From Burkholderia ubonensis (GTDB lineage: Bacteria; Pseudomonadota; Gammaproteobacteria; Burkholderiales; Burkholderiaceae): a DNA stretch of 64,000 nucleotides. The position numbers and the translations under genes are program-made. Location: contig NZ_CADFEB010000011.1 of assembly GCF_902833085.1 (NCBI RefSeq), positions 1 to 64,000 of the forward strand. Reading direction: 5' to 3'. This document shows, piece after piece, positions 42,752-51,570 of this stretch; within the stretch, counting starts at the first letter, position 1, and the number at the start of each line of letters is the position of its first letter. The notes under the pieces were generated by a model that worked only from the letters and a program-made list of their open reading frames with translations, did no database searches and had not been told where the DNA came from.

Positions 42752-42889
42752 TTATCGGACTAGCGATTTCAGCTGGTTCAGCAGGCGGACGAATACCGTC
42801 TGACGGCGTTCGAGCGACAGCATCGCGTCGTATTGCGGGCGCGATTCGTTGACGTGCGGGAATTGCGACAGCAGAAGGCCGAAGTTCAT
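42752..42889 (-). CDS. 45-residue small ORF upstream of the NRAMP-type gene
   Basis: Begins at an ATG at 42889 with GGAG 8 bases upstream and ends in TAA at 42752. The peptide starts MNFGLLLSQFPHVNESRPQY and ends LLNQLKSLVR, with codon use like a real gene. It is followed by a hairpin (GCCGAG 42730-42735 with CTCGGC 42741-42746) 113 bases before the transporter start. It may be a leader peptide controlling the transporter or an independent small protein. No family is recognised. Confidence 0.6.
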   Translation of the reverse strand: MNFGLLLSQFPHVNESRPQYDAMLSLERRQTVFVRLLNQLKSLVR

Positions 42890-43644
42890 GGTCTGGCTCC
42901 GTGCGGCGGCAGCGTGCGTGCCGGCCGCGTCGTGGGCGCGGGGCCAGTCCGGCGCCTGAGCAACGTCAGGCTATTCGGCCGGATTGTCCCTGCGACCCGG
43001 ATTGAAAAGGGTCTGGCGGCATAAGGGACAACTGTCACTGTCGTTCACGGCGGCTCCTGTTCAGTGTTCCGGAAGAACACGGTTGACCGCCGTCCTGCAT
43101 GCGGGACACCGCGTGCGCATGCCTGCGAAAGGCGTGCGCGAACGCGGCCGCATGCCGGACAGCGGCGAAACCAGACAGCGCATGCGCGACGGCATCACGC
43201 GTGACTGGCGCGAATCAGGGTGCACGTAGGGAGTTACTGCGAAATACTGCTGCGCGCACCGTTTGCCTCAGTGACAAACGGCGGCGTGGGAAAGGCGCGT
43301 ACGTTGGTCGCTCAGGCGGAAAACTCGTTCGAAGATCGACTACTGCAAGCGTCCAAGGCGTTCGCCCCAAGAGTGAAGATGCCGGATTCTATGGACCGCC
43401 GGAAACCGAAGTCAACCCCTTGAATCCCCGTTATCGCAAAAATATTCTCGGGGCTCGGGCACTGAAAGATTTGCCCTCGAAATCGCGCGCCCGAACCTTT
43501 CAGCGTGGGCGCGGACGCTTCCCGGCCGATGCGCATGCGCAACGGCGCCGGGCAACCGCGCCGGCGGCTCGCACGCGCTGAAACGACCACCGCCCGCCGC
43601 CGCGACGTGCGCGCAACGCATGCAAGCTTTTGTGCGATTTTTAC
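42890..43644. other. About 750 bp without a convincing gene
   Basis: Short open frames exist (for example 43220-43423 on +) but none has a good ribosome-binding site or recognisable content. An imperfect stem CCCCG...CGGGG flanks an AT-rich core at about 43425-43455. The left end presumably holds the promoter for the small ORF and NRAMP gene. Confidence 0.4.
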
Positions 43645-43674
43645 TTGCGCTGCAGCAAACGACACGACTACAAT
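43645..43674 (+). promoter_or_regulatory. Sigma70-like promoter upstream of a short leader ORF
   Basis: TTGCGC (43645-43650), 18 bases, TACAAT (43669-43674), in a local AT-rich stretch 30 bases upstream of the leader ORF at 43704. Matches the consensus at four and five of six positions, allowing for the wide spacer. Confidence 0.45.
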
Positions 43675-43703
43675 CCGCCGCAATTCAACACAGGAGTCCC
43701 TCC

Positions 43704-43766
43704 GTGGACACATGCTCTAGTTGCAGTTCGATGCCGGTTCAAGCCGGCCAAGCCATCGCGAGATAG
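43704..43766 (+). CDS. 20-codon Cys-containing leader peptide candidate
   Basis: A GTG at 43704 has AGGAG 7 bases upstream and opens a 20-codon frame beginning VDTCSSCSSMPVQ and ending in TAG at 43766. A hairpin GCCGG-TTCAAG-CCGGC lies inside its 3' half (43733-43748). A sigma70-like promoter lies just upstream. The next gene begins at 43961. Clustered Cys/Ser codons ahead of hairpins suggest translation-linked regulation, but this is inference. Confidence 0.4.
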   Translation: MDTCSSCSSMPVQAGQAIAR

Positions 43767-43960
43767 CAGCAGCCCAGGGCATGTCCTTCGCCGCTAGCTC
43801 GCATTCGTCGGGTTAGCGCGCTTCCTCCCGAGCCGGTTCTTGCCGGTTCATCCGTCGCACGCTCCGTACCGTATCAAACGCCGATCGCAGGCCGCACCGC
43901 GCGCGCCCGGGATCCATCACGTCGTCCGGCTTCGCCGCCGGGCCGGACGGAGGCAACGTC

Positions 43961-44230
43961 ATGTTCTTTCAATCGTTCGCGGTCAGACTCAAGCGATATG
44001 TACACGTCGCGTGCAACCGCTCGCTCGTCTCGGCGCTGTCGCCGCTCGCGCACGCCGCCAGCAATTGGCGCGGCGCCGCGCTCGCGGACGCGCTGCTCCC
44101 GGCCCGCGCATCCGACTGCGTCGTGCTCGGCGGCATGGCCGCCGCCGTGGCGCTGGTCGCGCTGCTATGCTCGGCCGCGTCGCGCATCGATTTCGCGCAG
44201 GTCTGGCGCGTCGGCGCCTGGCTGCCGTAA
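43961..44230 (+). CDS. Small membrane protein of unknown function
   Basis: 89 residues from an ATG with GGAGG 7 bases upstream. The N-terminus is basic (VRLKRYVHVACNRS) and residues about 53-74 (CVVLGGMAAAVALVALLCSAAS) form one likely membrane helix. No family is recognised. It precedes oprB by 61 bases on the same strand and follows the leader ORF at 43704, so the three may form one transcription unit. Confidence 0.6.
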   Translation: MFFQSFAVRLKRYVHVACNRSLVSALSPLAHAASNWRGAALADALLPARASDCVVLGGMAAAVALVALLCSAASRIDFAQVWRVGAWLP

Positions 44231-44291
44231 GCGCATCGCCTCACCGGTTCATTCCATTAGTCACACTAAACAATCATTCAATGGAACTCGC

Positions 44292-45749
44292 ATGAAAAAC
44301 CACTTCGAGCCCACGCGGCGCAAAACCCGTCTCCATGCGTGCGCGACGCTGCTGCTGTCGCTCGCGGCCGCGCCCGCGTTCGCGCAATCCGCATCGCCCG
44401 CGGCCGAGCCTGCCGCCGGCGCCGGCGATGCCGCCGCCGCACCGGCGCCCACCGGCTTCTGGGAGCGTTCGAACCTGTTCGGCAACCTGGGCGGCCTGCG
44501 CGACGTGCTCGGCGATCACGGCGTCACGCTGAACCTGCAGGAAACCAGCGAATACCTGTACAACACGTCGGGCGGCACGGCGCGCGGCGGCGCATACCAG
44601 GGCCTCACGCAGTTCGGCCTGAACGTCGACACGGCCAAGGCGATCGGCCTGCCGGGCGGCACGTTCAACGTGTCCGGGCTGCAGATCCATGGCACCAATC
44701 TCACGCAGCGCAACCTGCAGACGCTGCAGACCGCGACCGGCATCGAAGCGAACTCGACCACCCGCCTGTGGGAGCTGTGGTACCAGCAGGCGTTCCTCGA
44801 CGGCAAGGCCGACGTGAAGATCGGCCAGCAGAGCCTCGACCAGGAATTCATGGTGAGCCAGTACGCGACGTCGTTCATGAACGCGACGTTCGGCTGGCCC
44901 GTGCTGCCGGCGGTGGACCTGCCCGCGGGCGGCCCCGCGTATCCGCTGTCGTCGCTCGGCGTGCGGCTGCGCGTGAAGCCGTCCGACGCATGGACCGTGC
45001 TGGGCGGCGTGTTCGACGGCAACCCGGCCGGCCGTTTCGGCGGCGATGCGCAGCAGCTCAACGCGCACGGCACCAACTTCAACCTGCGCAGCGGCGCGCT
45101 GCTGATCGGCGAGGTGCAGTACGCGCTCAACGCACCGCCGGCCGCCCCGAAGGCACCGCAGCCGGCCGGCCTGCCGGGCACCTACAAGCTCGGCGTCTGG
45201 TATCAGTCGCAGCATTTCGACGATCTGCGCACCGGCACGGACGGCCTGTCGCTCGCGAATCCGGCGAGCAACGGCATCCCCGCGAGCCACCACGGCAATT
45301 ACGGGTTCTATGCGGTCGCGGACCAGATGGTGTGGCGCCAGGCGCCGGACAGCCCGCGCTCGTTGGGCGTGTTCGCGCGCGTGATGGGCGCGCCGGGCGA
45401 CCGCAACGTCGTCGATCTGGCGATCAACGCGGGCGTCACGCTGAAGGCGCCGTTCGCGGGCCGCGACAACGACGTCGCCGGTCTCGCGGTCGGCTACGCG
45501 AAGGTCGGCTCGCACGCGCGCGCGCTCGACGGCGACACCGGCGTGTACACGACGCCCGGCTATCCGGTGCGCCGCGCGGAGACGGTCGTCGAAGCGACCT
45601 ATCAGTATCAGGTCACGCCGTGGTGGCAACTGCAGGCGGACCTGCAGCACTTTTTCCGTCCGTCGGGCGGCATCCCGAATCCGAACGCGCCGGGCGCGCG
45701 CATCGGCGACGAGACGGTCGTCGGCGTGCGCACGACGATCACGTTCTGA
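44292..45749 (+). CDS. oprB: Carbohydrate-selective porin, OprB family
   Basis: 485 residues from the ATG at 44292; the longer open frame upstream overlaps the small membrane protein. Signal peptide ending AAAPAFAQ. OprB-family features: GFWERSNLFGNLGGLRDVLGDHGVTLNLQE (in part), LWELWYQQAFLDGKADVKIGQ, a Pro/Ala-rich loop near 285-300, and the closing strand VVGVRTTITF with the terminal Phe of outer-membrane barrels. These porins admit sugars. It is convergent with the periplasmic trehalase gene, which suggests joint use of disaccharides. Confidence 0.94.
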   Translation: MKNHFEPTRRKTRLHACATLLLSLAAAPAFAQSASPAAEPAAGAGDAAAAPAPTGFWERSNLFGNLGGLRDVLGDHGVTLNLQETSEYLYNTSGGTARGGAYQGLTQFGLNVDTAKAIGLPGGTFNVSGLQIHGTNLTQRNLQTLQTATGIEANSTTRLWELWYQQAFLDGKADVKIGQQSLDQEFMVSQYATSFMNATFGWPVLPAVDLPAGGPAYPLSSLGVRLRVKPSDAWTVLGGVFDGNPAGRFGGDAQQLNAHGTNFNLRSGALLIGEVQYALNAPPAAPKAPQPAGLPGTYKLGVWYQSQHFDDLRTGTDGLSLANPASNGIPASHHGNYGFYAVADQMVWRQAPDSPRSLGVFARVMGAPGDRNVVDLAINAGVTLKAPFAGRDNDVAGLAVGYAKVGSHARALDGDTGVYTTPGYPVRRAETVVEATYQYQVTPWWQLQADLQHFFRPSGGIPNPNAPGARIGDETVVGVRTTITF

Positions 45750-45757
45750 TGCCGGGC

Positions 45758-45785
45758 GTCCCGGCGGCAAGCACGCCGCCGGGAC
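45758..45785. terminator. Strong hairpin between convergent oprB and treA
   Basis: GTCCCGGCGGC (45758-45768) pairs perfectly with GCCGCCGGGAC (45775-45785) around a 6-base loop, 8 bases after the oprB stop and 24 bases after the treA stop. No T-run; probably a bidirectional terminator-like barrier. Confidence 0.6.
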
Positions 45786-45808
45786 GCTGTCCGCTCACGG
45801 CGCGCGCG

Positions 45809-47503
45809 TCACTCGCCGTACAACCCGAGCAGCTTCAGCGTAACGCCGTTGGTCCAGCCGAAGCCGTCCTGCAGCGGATATTCGCCGCCGCCCCCACCGC
45901 CCGCGCCGGCGCCCTCGACCACATACTTCTCGACGAGCTTGCCCTCGGTCGCATACACGTGCTTCACGCTCGCCAGAAAGCGCGTGCCGATTTCCTTCGC
46001 GAGGGCGGGCTCGCCATAGCGGCGCAGCCCGTCGACCGCGATCCACTGCAGCGGCGCCCAGCCGTTCGGCGCATCCCACTGCTGGCCGGTGGTCGCGGTC
46101 GTCGTCGCGAGACCGCCGGGCTGCAGCAGCGTCTTGCGCACCTCGCGGGCCGTCGCCTTCGCGCGCTCCGGCCACGCGACGCCCGCGAACAGCGGATACA
46201 GCGCGGCCGCAGTGACCGCGTCGCGCGGCTGGCGCAGTTGCCAGTCGTAGTCGCCGTAATAGCCGCGGCGGTTCCACAGGTAATGATTGATCGCCTTCGC
46301 GCGCTGCTCCGCGCGCGTGGAGAAATCGGCGACGCACGCGACGTCGCGCGCGAGCGTGCAGCCCTTCACGATCGTCGTCTCGAGATGGAACATCAGGCTG
46401 TTCAGGTCGACGGGCACGATCGACGTCGTGCGGATCGTCTCGAGCGTCTTGCCGTCGCCGAGCCAGCGCGAGCTGTAGTCCCAGCCGCTTTCCGCGCCCG
46501 CGCGCAGGTCGCGCCACACCTGGTTCGCCTGGCGGCCGGACGCCGCCTGCGCGGTCTTCACGTCCTCCAGATACGACTCGTCGCGCGGCGTGTCGCCGGC
46601 ATCCCAGTAGCGGTTCAGGATCGCGCCGTCGGGCAGCGCGACCACGTGGCGCGTCGCGCCGCCGCGCGGCGTCGTGCGCTCGCCCTGCATCCAGTACGCA
46701 TGCTCGCTGCGCAGCGCGGGCAGGTACTTCTGGTAGACCTTGTCGCCTTCCGCCTGCGCGGCGAGCGTCACCATGTACGCGAAGAACGGCGGCTGCGAAC
46801 GGCTCGCGTAATACGTGCGGTTGCCGTTCGGCACGTGGCCCGTCGTATCGATCAGGTGAGCGAAATTGTCGAGCATCGCGTCGACGAGATCCTCGCGCCC
46901 GGACACCTGCAGGCCGAGCATCGTGAAATAGGTGTCCCAGTAATAGCCTTCCCGGAACCGCCCGCCCGGCACCACGTACGGCTTCGGCAGCGCAATCAGC
47001 GAGCTGTACGGCGCAACCGTCGCGCTCGTGCGCGTGAGCTTCGGCCACAGCCAGTCGATGTGCTCGCGCAGCGTCTGGTTCGGCGGCGGCGTGACGCCCG
47101 TGTCGACGGGCGGCGTGAAATGCTGGTCGGCGAACGCCTTCAGCGAAAAGCCCGGCTGCGATTGCTGCTGCTGATACAAGCGGACGATCGTCGCGGGATC
47201 GGTGTCCGGCGTCGCGTCGACGAAGGTCTTCTGGTCGGGATAGAGCTGCGCGGTCTGCACCGCGACGAACAGGTCGCCGTATAGCTGGCTCGGCGGCGGC
47301 AGCACCGCATTCGCCGCCGGCACCGCGGACTGAGCGGTGGCACGGGTCGTGGCCTGGTTTGCGGCCTGGTTCGCGCTGTCCGCCTGCGCGGCGCAGCCCG
47401 CGACGGCGAGATACGTAACGGCCAGCGCGGCGGCCCAGCGGATGCGCCGCGCCGGCGGCGCGAGCGGCGATGATGCGATCGATGCGGCACGACGTGACGT
47501 CAT
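45809..47503 (-). CDS. treA: Periplasmic trehalase (GH37), probable lipoprotein
   Basis: 564 residues. The N-terminus has a lipobox LAVAGC (Cys37), so it is probably lipid-anchored, followed by an Ala/Gln/Thr linker. Trehalase signatures are PGGRFREGYYWDTYF and QWDAPNGWAPLQW, plus the Gly-rich GGGGGGEYPLQDGFGWTNGV block near the C-terminus. GH37 trehalases cut trehalose to two glucose molecules. Length is normal for TreA. It is convergent with oprB. The TetR gene upstream is on the same strand, 148 bases away. Confidence 0.96.
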   Translation of the reverse strand: MTSRRAASIASSPLAPPARRIRWAAALAVTYLAVAGCAAQADSANQAANQATTRATAQSAVPAANAVLPPPSQLYGDLFVAVQTAQLYPDQKTFVDATPDTDPATIVRLYQQQQSQPGFSLKAFADQHFTPPVDTGVTPPPNQTLREHIDWLWPKLTRTSATVAPYSSLIALPKPYVVPGGRFREGYYWDTYFTMLGLQVSGREDLVDAMLDNFAHLIDTTGHVPNGNRTYYASRSQPPFFAYMVTLAAQAEGDKVYQKYLPALRSEHAYWMQGERTTPRGGATRHVVALPDGAILNRYWDAGDTPRDESYLEDVKTAQAASGRQANQVWRDLRAGAESGWDYSSRWLGDGKTLETIRTTSIVPVDLNSLMFHLETTIVKGCTLARDVACVADFSTRAEQRAKAINHYLWNRRGYYGDYDWQLRQPRDAVTAAALYPLFAGVAWPERAKATAREVRKTLLQPGGLATTTATTGQQWDAPNGWAPLQWIAVDGLRRYGEPALAKEIGTRFLASVKHVYATEGKLVEKYVVEGAGAGGGGGGEYPLQDGFGWTNGVTLKLLGLYGE

Positions 47504-47651
47504 GACGTGTCCCCTCCTTGCGATGGTGAGTGGATCGGCACGAGGTCTCGATTCGCGCGGTGCGCCCGATTCGATGGCCGTCGATCGAAGCGCGTCGTCA
47601 GGTTCTGCTTACATGCGGCAAGCCGCCCGACTTTCGCACGAAACGCGCGCG

Positions 47652-48299
47652 TTACGCAAGCGACGCGTCACCCGGTTCGTGCGATTCGTTCCATTCGCGC
47701 AGATAGCCGCGCACCGCGCGCCACACGCGCGCGTCGAGCGCGGCCGCATCGGTCTCGCCGCGCTGGCCCGCCGCATCGACGAGGCCCTTGATCATCGCCA
47801 GCAGATCGTGCGCGACGACATCCGGCGCCGCGAGCCTCGGCGCGTCGTCCCGGCCGAACGCGAGCAGCACCGCCGCATGGATGCGGTCCGTGACCCGCTG
47901 CGCCTGCGCGCCGAGCGGCAGGCGCGCCTCCTCGAAGTCGATCAGCCGCGCGAGCGCCGGACGGCGCAACTGATGCGCGACCGCCGCGCGCACCAGCGCA
48001 TGCAGGATCGCGTCGCACGACGGCGACGCCGCCGCGCGCGCGACGTCGTCGAGCAGCGCCGCGCTTTCGCGTTCGGCCAGCGCGGCGGTCAACGCATCGC
48101 GATTCGGGAAGTACTGATAGAGCGAGCCGATGCTGACGCCCGCATGCGCGGCGATCGCGTTGGTCGTATAGCCGTCGAAGCCGTCGCGCTCGAGAATGCG
48201 CGCGGCCGCTTCGACGATCGCGTCGACGGTGGCCGCCGAGCGCTGCTGGCGCGGCGATTTGCGAGGAGCGAGCGGCGTTCGGGCAGGCGTGCGGGACAT
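47652..48299 (-). CDS. TetR-family transcriptional regulator
   Basis: 215 residues. Basic N-terminal arm, then the HTH (about 20-65) with AAARILERDGFDGYTTNAIAAHAGVSIGSLYQYFPNRDAL (in part), which is typical of TetR. The C-terminal helical domain resembles TetR_C regulators of efflux genes (VDAAGQRGETDAAALDARVWRAVRGYL, in part). It is divergent from an MFS efflux gene at 48561, and a two-box palindromic element lies at 48470-48501, so it probably represses that gene. Confidence 0.93.
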   Translation of the reverse strand: MSRTPARTPLAPRKSPRQQRSAATVDAIVEAAARILERDGFDGYTTNAIAAHAGVSIGSLYQYFPNRDALTAALAERESAALLDDVARAAASPSCDAILHALVRAAVAHQLRRPALARLIDFEEARLPLGAQAQRVTDRIHAAVLLAFGRDDAPRLAAPDVVAHDLLAMIKGLVDAAGQRGETDAAALDARVWRAVRGYLREWNESHEPGDASLA

Positions 48300-48469
48300 G
48301 GCGCGAAAGCGGATTTAGAAAGCGAGTCGATGCTCACATTCTAGAAACGCGATTTCCACACCGTCAAACGGGATATTCGGGGGAGACGTTCAGGAGGGGC
48401 GTTCGATGACCGCGCAACCATCGGCGCGCGCACGCCGAAGTCGTCTCTTCCGCGCGCCGCGCCGAAAGA

Positions 48470-48501
48470 ACAACTGTTGCAACATTCGAAACAACCGTTG
48501 C
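48470..48501. promoter_or_regulatory. Two-box palindromic operator candidate (TetR/MFS)
   Basis: ACAACTGTTGC (48470-48480) and ACAACCGTTGC (48491-48501) are 21 bp apart; each contains CAAC-N-GTTG, a 9-bp palindrome. They lie 60-90 bp before the MFS start and between it and the divergent TetR gene. The pattern fits a TetR operator bound by two dimers. Confidence 0.55.
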
Positions 48502-48560
48502 CGCGCGTGACGCGCCGGGAGCAAACGGTGCATAATGGCGTCTTTACGCGCGCCCCGCCC

Positions 48561-49949
48561 ATGTCGCCCGTCTTTCTTGCACCGCTCATCGTTGCCTGTG
48601 CGTTGTTCATGGAAAGCGTCGACGCAAACATCATCGTCACGGCCCTGCCCGCGATGGCGCGCGACTTCGGGCACAGCCCCGTCACGCTGAACATCGCGAT
48701 CACCGCGTACGTCGTCGGGCTCGGCGTGTTCATCCCGATCTGCGGCTGGCTTGCCGACCGCTTCAGCGCACGCGCGGTGTTCCGCACCGCGATCGGCATC
48801 TTCGTCGTCGGCTCGCTGCTGTGCGCCGCATCCAATTCCCTCGGCCTGCTGACGTTCGCGCGCTTCGTGCAGGGCGTCGGCGGCGCGATGATGGTGCCCG
48901 TCGGGCGCATCATCATCTTCCGCGCCGTGCCGCGCGCGGATCTCGTGCGCGCGATGAACTATCTCGCGATCCCCGCGCTGTTCGGCCCGACGGTCGGGCC
49001 GCTCGTCGGCGGCTTCATCACGACGTACCTGCACTGGCGGATGATCTTCTTCATCAACGTGCCGATCGGCCTGTACGGCATCTATCTCGCCAGCAAGCAC
49101 ATCGCGAACACGCACGAGCCCGACCCGGGCCCGCTCGACTGGTTCGGCTTCCTGCTGTCGGCGAGCGGCGCCGCGCTGCTGCTGATGGGGCTCACGCTGA
49201 TCGACGGCGCGCTGATCTCGCGCGGCAACGCGCTGGCGATGTGCGGCGCGGGCGCCGCATTGCTCGCGCTCTACGTGCCGTACGCGCGCCGCAAGGAGCG
49301 GCCGGTGCTCGACCTGACGTTCCTGCGCATCCCGACCTATCACGCGAGCGTCGTCGGCGGCTCGCTGTTCCGCATCGGCCTCGGCGCGGTGCCGTTCCTG
49401 CTGCCGCTCGCGCTGCAGGAGGGCCTCGGCATGTCCGCGTTCCACTCGGGGCTGATCACCTGCGCTTCGGCGTTCGGCGGCGCGGTGAGCCGCTCGACGG
49501 CCACCCGCACGCTGCGCCGCTTCGGCTTTCGCACGGTGCTGATCTACAACGCGGCGTTCGCGGGGCTCGCGATCGCCGCCTACGGCGTGTTCCATCCCGG
49601 CATGGCGACCTGGGCGATCTGGCTGATCGTGCTGGTCGGCGGGGTCTTCCCCGCGCTGCAGTTCACGAGCCTCAACTCGATGATCTACGCGGACATCTCG
49701 CCGCGCGACGCGGGCCGCGCGACGAGCCTCGGCAGCGTCGTCCAGCAGATGTCGCTCGGCCTGGGCGTCACCGTCGCGGGGCTCGTGCTGCACCTGTCGC
49801 ATTGGGCGCAGGGGCACGCGAAGATGGTCTGGTCCGACTTCTGGCCGGCGTTCGTCGTGGTCGGGCTGTGCTCGTTCGCGTCGATCCCGATCACGCGCAG
49901 GTTGCCGCTGAACGCCGGCGACGAAGTCGCGCGCGGCAGGCGCCAGTAG
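48561..49949 (+). CDS. MFS drug efflux transporter (DHA2/EmrB-like)
   Basis: 462 residues from the ATG at 48561, the first start next to helix 1; the open frame begins 84 bases earlier. About 13-14 membrane helices. Helix 1 has LFMESVDANIIVTALPAMARDFG, with the DHA-type motif D1 pattern, and motif C is GPTVGPLVGGFI. Proteins of this kind export drugs or metabolites with proton antiport. It is divergent from the TetR gene. Substrate unknown. Confidence 0.93.
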   Translation: MSPVFLAPLIVACALFMESVDANIIVTALPAMARDFGHSPVTLNIAITAYVVGLGVFIPICGWLADRFSARAVFRTAIGIFVVGSLLCAASNSLGLLTFARFVQGVGGAMMVPVGRIIIFRAVPRADLVRAMNYLAIPALFGPTVGPLVGGFITTYLHWRMIFFINVPIGLYGIYLASKHIANTHEPDPGPLDWFGFLLSASGAALLLMGLTLIDGALISRGNALAMCGAGAALLALYVPYARRKERPVLDLTFLRIPTYHASVVGGSLFRIGLGAVPFLLPLALQEGLGMSAFHSGLITCASAFGGAVSRSTATRTLRRFGFRTVLIYNAAFAGLAIAAYGVFHPGMATWAIWLIVLVGGVFPALQFTSLNSMIYADISPRDAGRATSLGSVVQQMSLGLGVTVAGLVLHLSHWAQGHAKMVWSDFWPAFVVVGLCSFASIPITRRLPLNAGDEVARGRRQ

Positions 49950-49986
49950 GAACGACGGTCGGGAAACGGGGGAAGAGACTCGGCAG

Positions 49987-50043
49987 AAAAAAAATCAGCG
50001 GACATCCACACGGGGCCGGTGCACAGCCGCATGGATGTCCGCT
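49987..50043 (-). terminator. Intrinsic terminator (12-bp stem, T8)
   Basis: On the - strand, AGCGGACATCCA (50043-50032) pairs perfectly with TGGATGTCCGCT (50008-49997), with a 23-base loop, followed by GA and eight T (49994-49987). It points leftwards, so it does not serve the MFS gene (+ strand) but ends a - strand transcript from the gap. Confidence 0.75.
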
Positions 50044-50151
50044 CAGGGCTACGGAGCGCTTAATGGGGGCAAGCACTCCGGATTCGCTTCCTGCGTGCCA
50101 TGGACGTATGTGCGTCGGAAGCAGAATCGGCGCGCACACTGCAGCGCGCTG
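49987..50151 (-). ncRNA. Candidate small regulatory RNA with intrinsic terminator
   Basis: No protein is encoded here. On the - strand a TTGACA (50190-50185) and TATAGT (50163-50158) with a long 21-base spacer could start a transcript near 50151. About 75 bases later an AGUGCUU/AAGCGCU stem (50077-50071 with 50061-50055, one G-U pair) presents a loop GCCCCCAUU, a C-rich loop able to pair with a ribosome-binding site. The transcript would end at a 12-bp hairpin followed by eight T. This is the arrangement of an Hfq-type sRNA. The region is otherwise empty between the MFS and YcaQ-like genes. Confidence 0.55.
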
Positions 50152-50292
50152 GAATGCACTATAAGGAATCTTCGGCCATGCATCTGTCAACGATTGTCAG
50201 ATGCGTTGCAGATACGTTGCAGGCGCGACTCGAGCGCGCCCGCCGCTTTCGCGCTAAAGTGGTGCCCGACCGCCACCCTCCCCGCCCATCCG

Positions 50293-51504
50293 ATGCTTAC
50301 GCTCTCGCCCGCCGCCGCCCGCGCGCTGCATCTCGCCGCGCAGGGCCTGCTCACGCCGCCGCGCCGCAAGGCGACCAAGGCCGACGTGCTCGACACGATC
50401 CGCCGCATGGCGCAGTTGCAGATCGATACGATTCACGTCGTCGCGCGCAGCCCGTACCTCGTACTGTACAGCCGGCTCGGCGCGTATGCGCCGCAATGGC
50501 TCGACGAGCACCTCGCCGACGCGCAGCTGTTCGAATACTGGTCGCACGAGGCGTGCTTCCTGCCGATCGAGCAGTTCGGCCTGATGCGCTACAAGATGCT
50601 CGATCCGTCGGGGATGGGATGGAAATACGCGGCCGACTGGCATGCGCGCCACCGCGCCGACATCGACCGGCTGCTCACGCGGATTCACGCGGACGGCCCG
50701 GTGCGCTCGGCGGACTTCGTGCGCGAGGACGGCGTGAAGGGCAACGGCTGGTGGGACCGCAAGCCGGAGAAGCGCCACCTGGAAGTGCTGTTCACGACCG
50801 GCGAGCTGATGGTGGCCGAGCGCCGCAACTTCCAGCGCGTGTACGACGTGCGCGAGCGAATCCTGCCCGGCTGGGACGACGCGCGCGACCTGCCGCCGCG
50901 CGAAGCCGTGCTGCCGGCGCTGCTCGACCGCACGTGCCGCGCGCTCGGCATCGTGCGCGCCGACTGGGTCGCCGACTATTACCGGCTGCCGCGCCGTTCG
51001 TACCGCGCGGAACTCGACGCGCTCGCCGACGCGGGCGAACTGATCCCGGTCGCCGTCGACGGCTGGAAGGAGCCGGCGTACGCGCACCATTCGCTGAACG
51101 CGCTGCTGCCGGCCGCCGCGGCCGACACGCTGCGCTCGACCGTCACGACGCTGCTGTCGCCGTTCGACCCGGTGGTATGGGACCGGCGGCGCGCATCCGC
51201 GCTGTTCGATTTCGACTACACGATCGAGTGCTATACGCCCGCGCACAAGCGGCGCTACGGCTATTTCTGCCTGCCGGTGCTGCATCGCGGCCGCCTGGTC
51301 GGCCGGATCGACGCGAAGGCGCATCGCGCGCAGCAGGTGTTCGAGCTGAAGACCGTGCACGTCGAGCCGGGCGTGCGAATCGGCTCGGGGCTGGCGAGCG
51401 ACGTGGCGAAGGCGGTGACGAAACTCGCGGCGTGGCACGGCACGCCGGACGTCCGGATCGGCAGCGCGCCGCCGGAACTGGCGCGCGCGCTGGCGGGCGG
51501 CTGA
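50293..51504 (+). CDS. YcaQ-like winged-helix DNA glycosylase family protein
   Basis: 403 residues from the ATG at 50293; no clear ribosome-binding site, but upstream frame lacks family features. The YcaQ/AlkX family (HTH_42) repairs DNA interstrand crosslinks. The QxQ catalytic motif is seen in RRMAQLQIDTIHVVARSPYLVLYSRLG (in part) near residue 35, and later family segments are YWSHEACFLPIEQF, GWWDRKPEKRHLEVLFTTGEL (in part), LLSPFDPVVWDRRRASALFDFDYTIECY (in part) and YGYFCLPVLHRGRLVGRID. Length matches E. coli YcaQ (about 410). Confidence 0.9.
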   Translation: MLTLSPAAARALHLAAQGLLTPPRRKATKADVLDTIRRMAQLQIDTIHVVARSPYLVLYSRLGAYAPQWLDEHLADAQLFEYWSHEACFLPIEQFGLMRYKMLDPSGMGWKYAADWHARHRADIDRLLTRIHADGPVRSADFVREDGVKGNGWWDRKPEKRHLEVLFTTGELMVAERRNFQRVYDVRERILPGWDDARDLPPREAVLPALLDRTCRALGIVRADWVADYYRLPRRSYRAELDALADAGELIPVAVDGWKEPAYAHHSLNALLPAAAADTLRSTVTTLLSPFDPVVWDRRRASALFDFDYTIECYTPAHKRRYGYFCLPVLHRGRLVGRIDAKAHRAQQVFELKTVHVEPGVRIGSGLASDVAKAVTKLAAWHGTPDVRIGSAPPELARALAGG

Positions 51505-51570
51505 CGCGCCGCTGCCCCGGCGGCGTCGCCGCAGCGGCCGTTCCGCCGCCGCAACGACGCTTCGCCCCGG

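Noticed and set aside
42639..42960. Mn- or Mg-sensing riboswitch upstream of the NRAMP-type gene
   Set aside because: No yybP-ykoY or M-box conserved core could be recognised by eye; a covariance-model search would be decisive.
43220..43713. Short open frames in the gap between the NRAMP leader and the Cys leader
   Set aside because: None has a convincing ribosome-binding site, family pattern or biased codon use.
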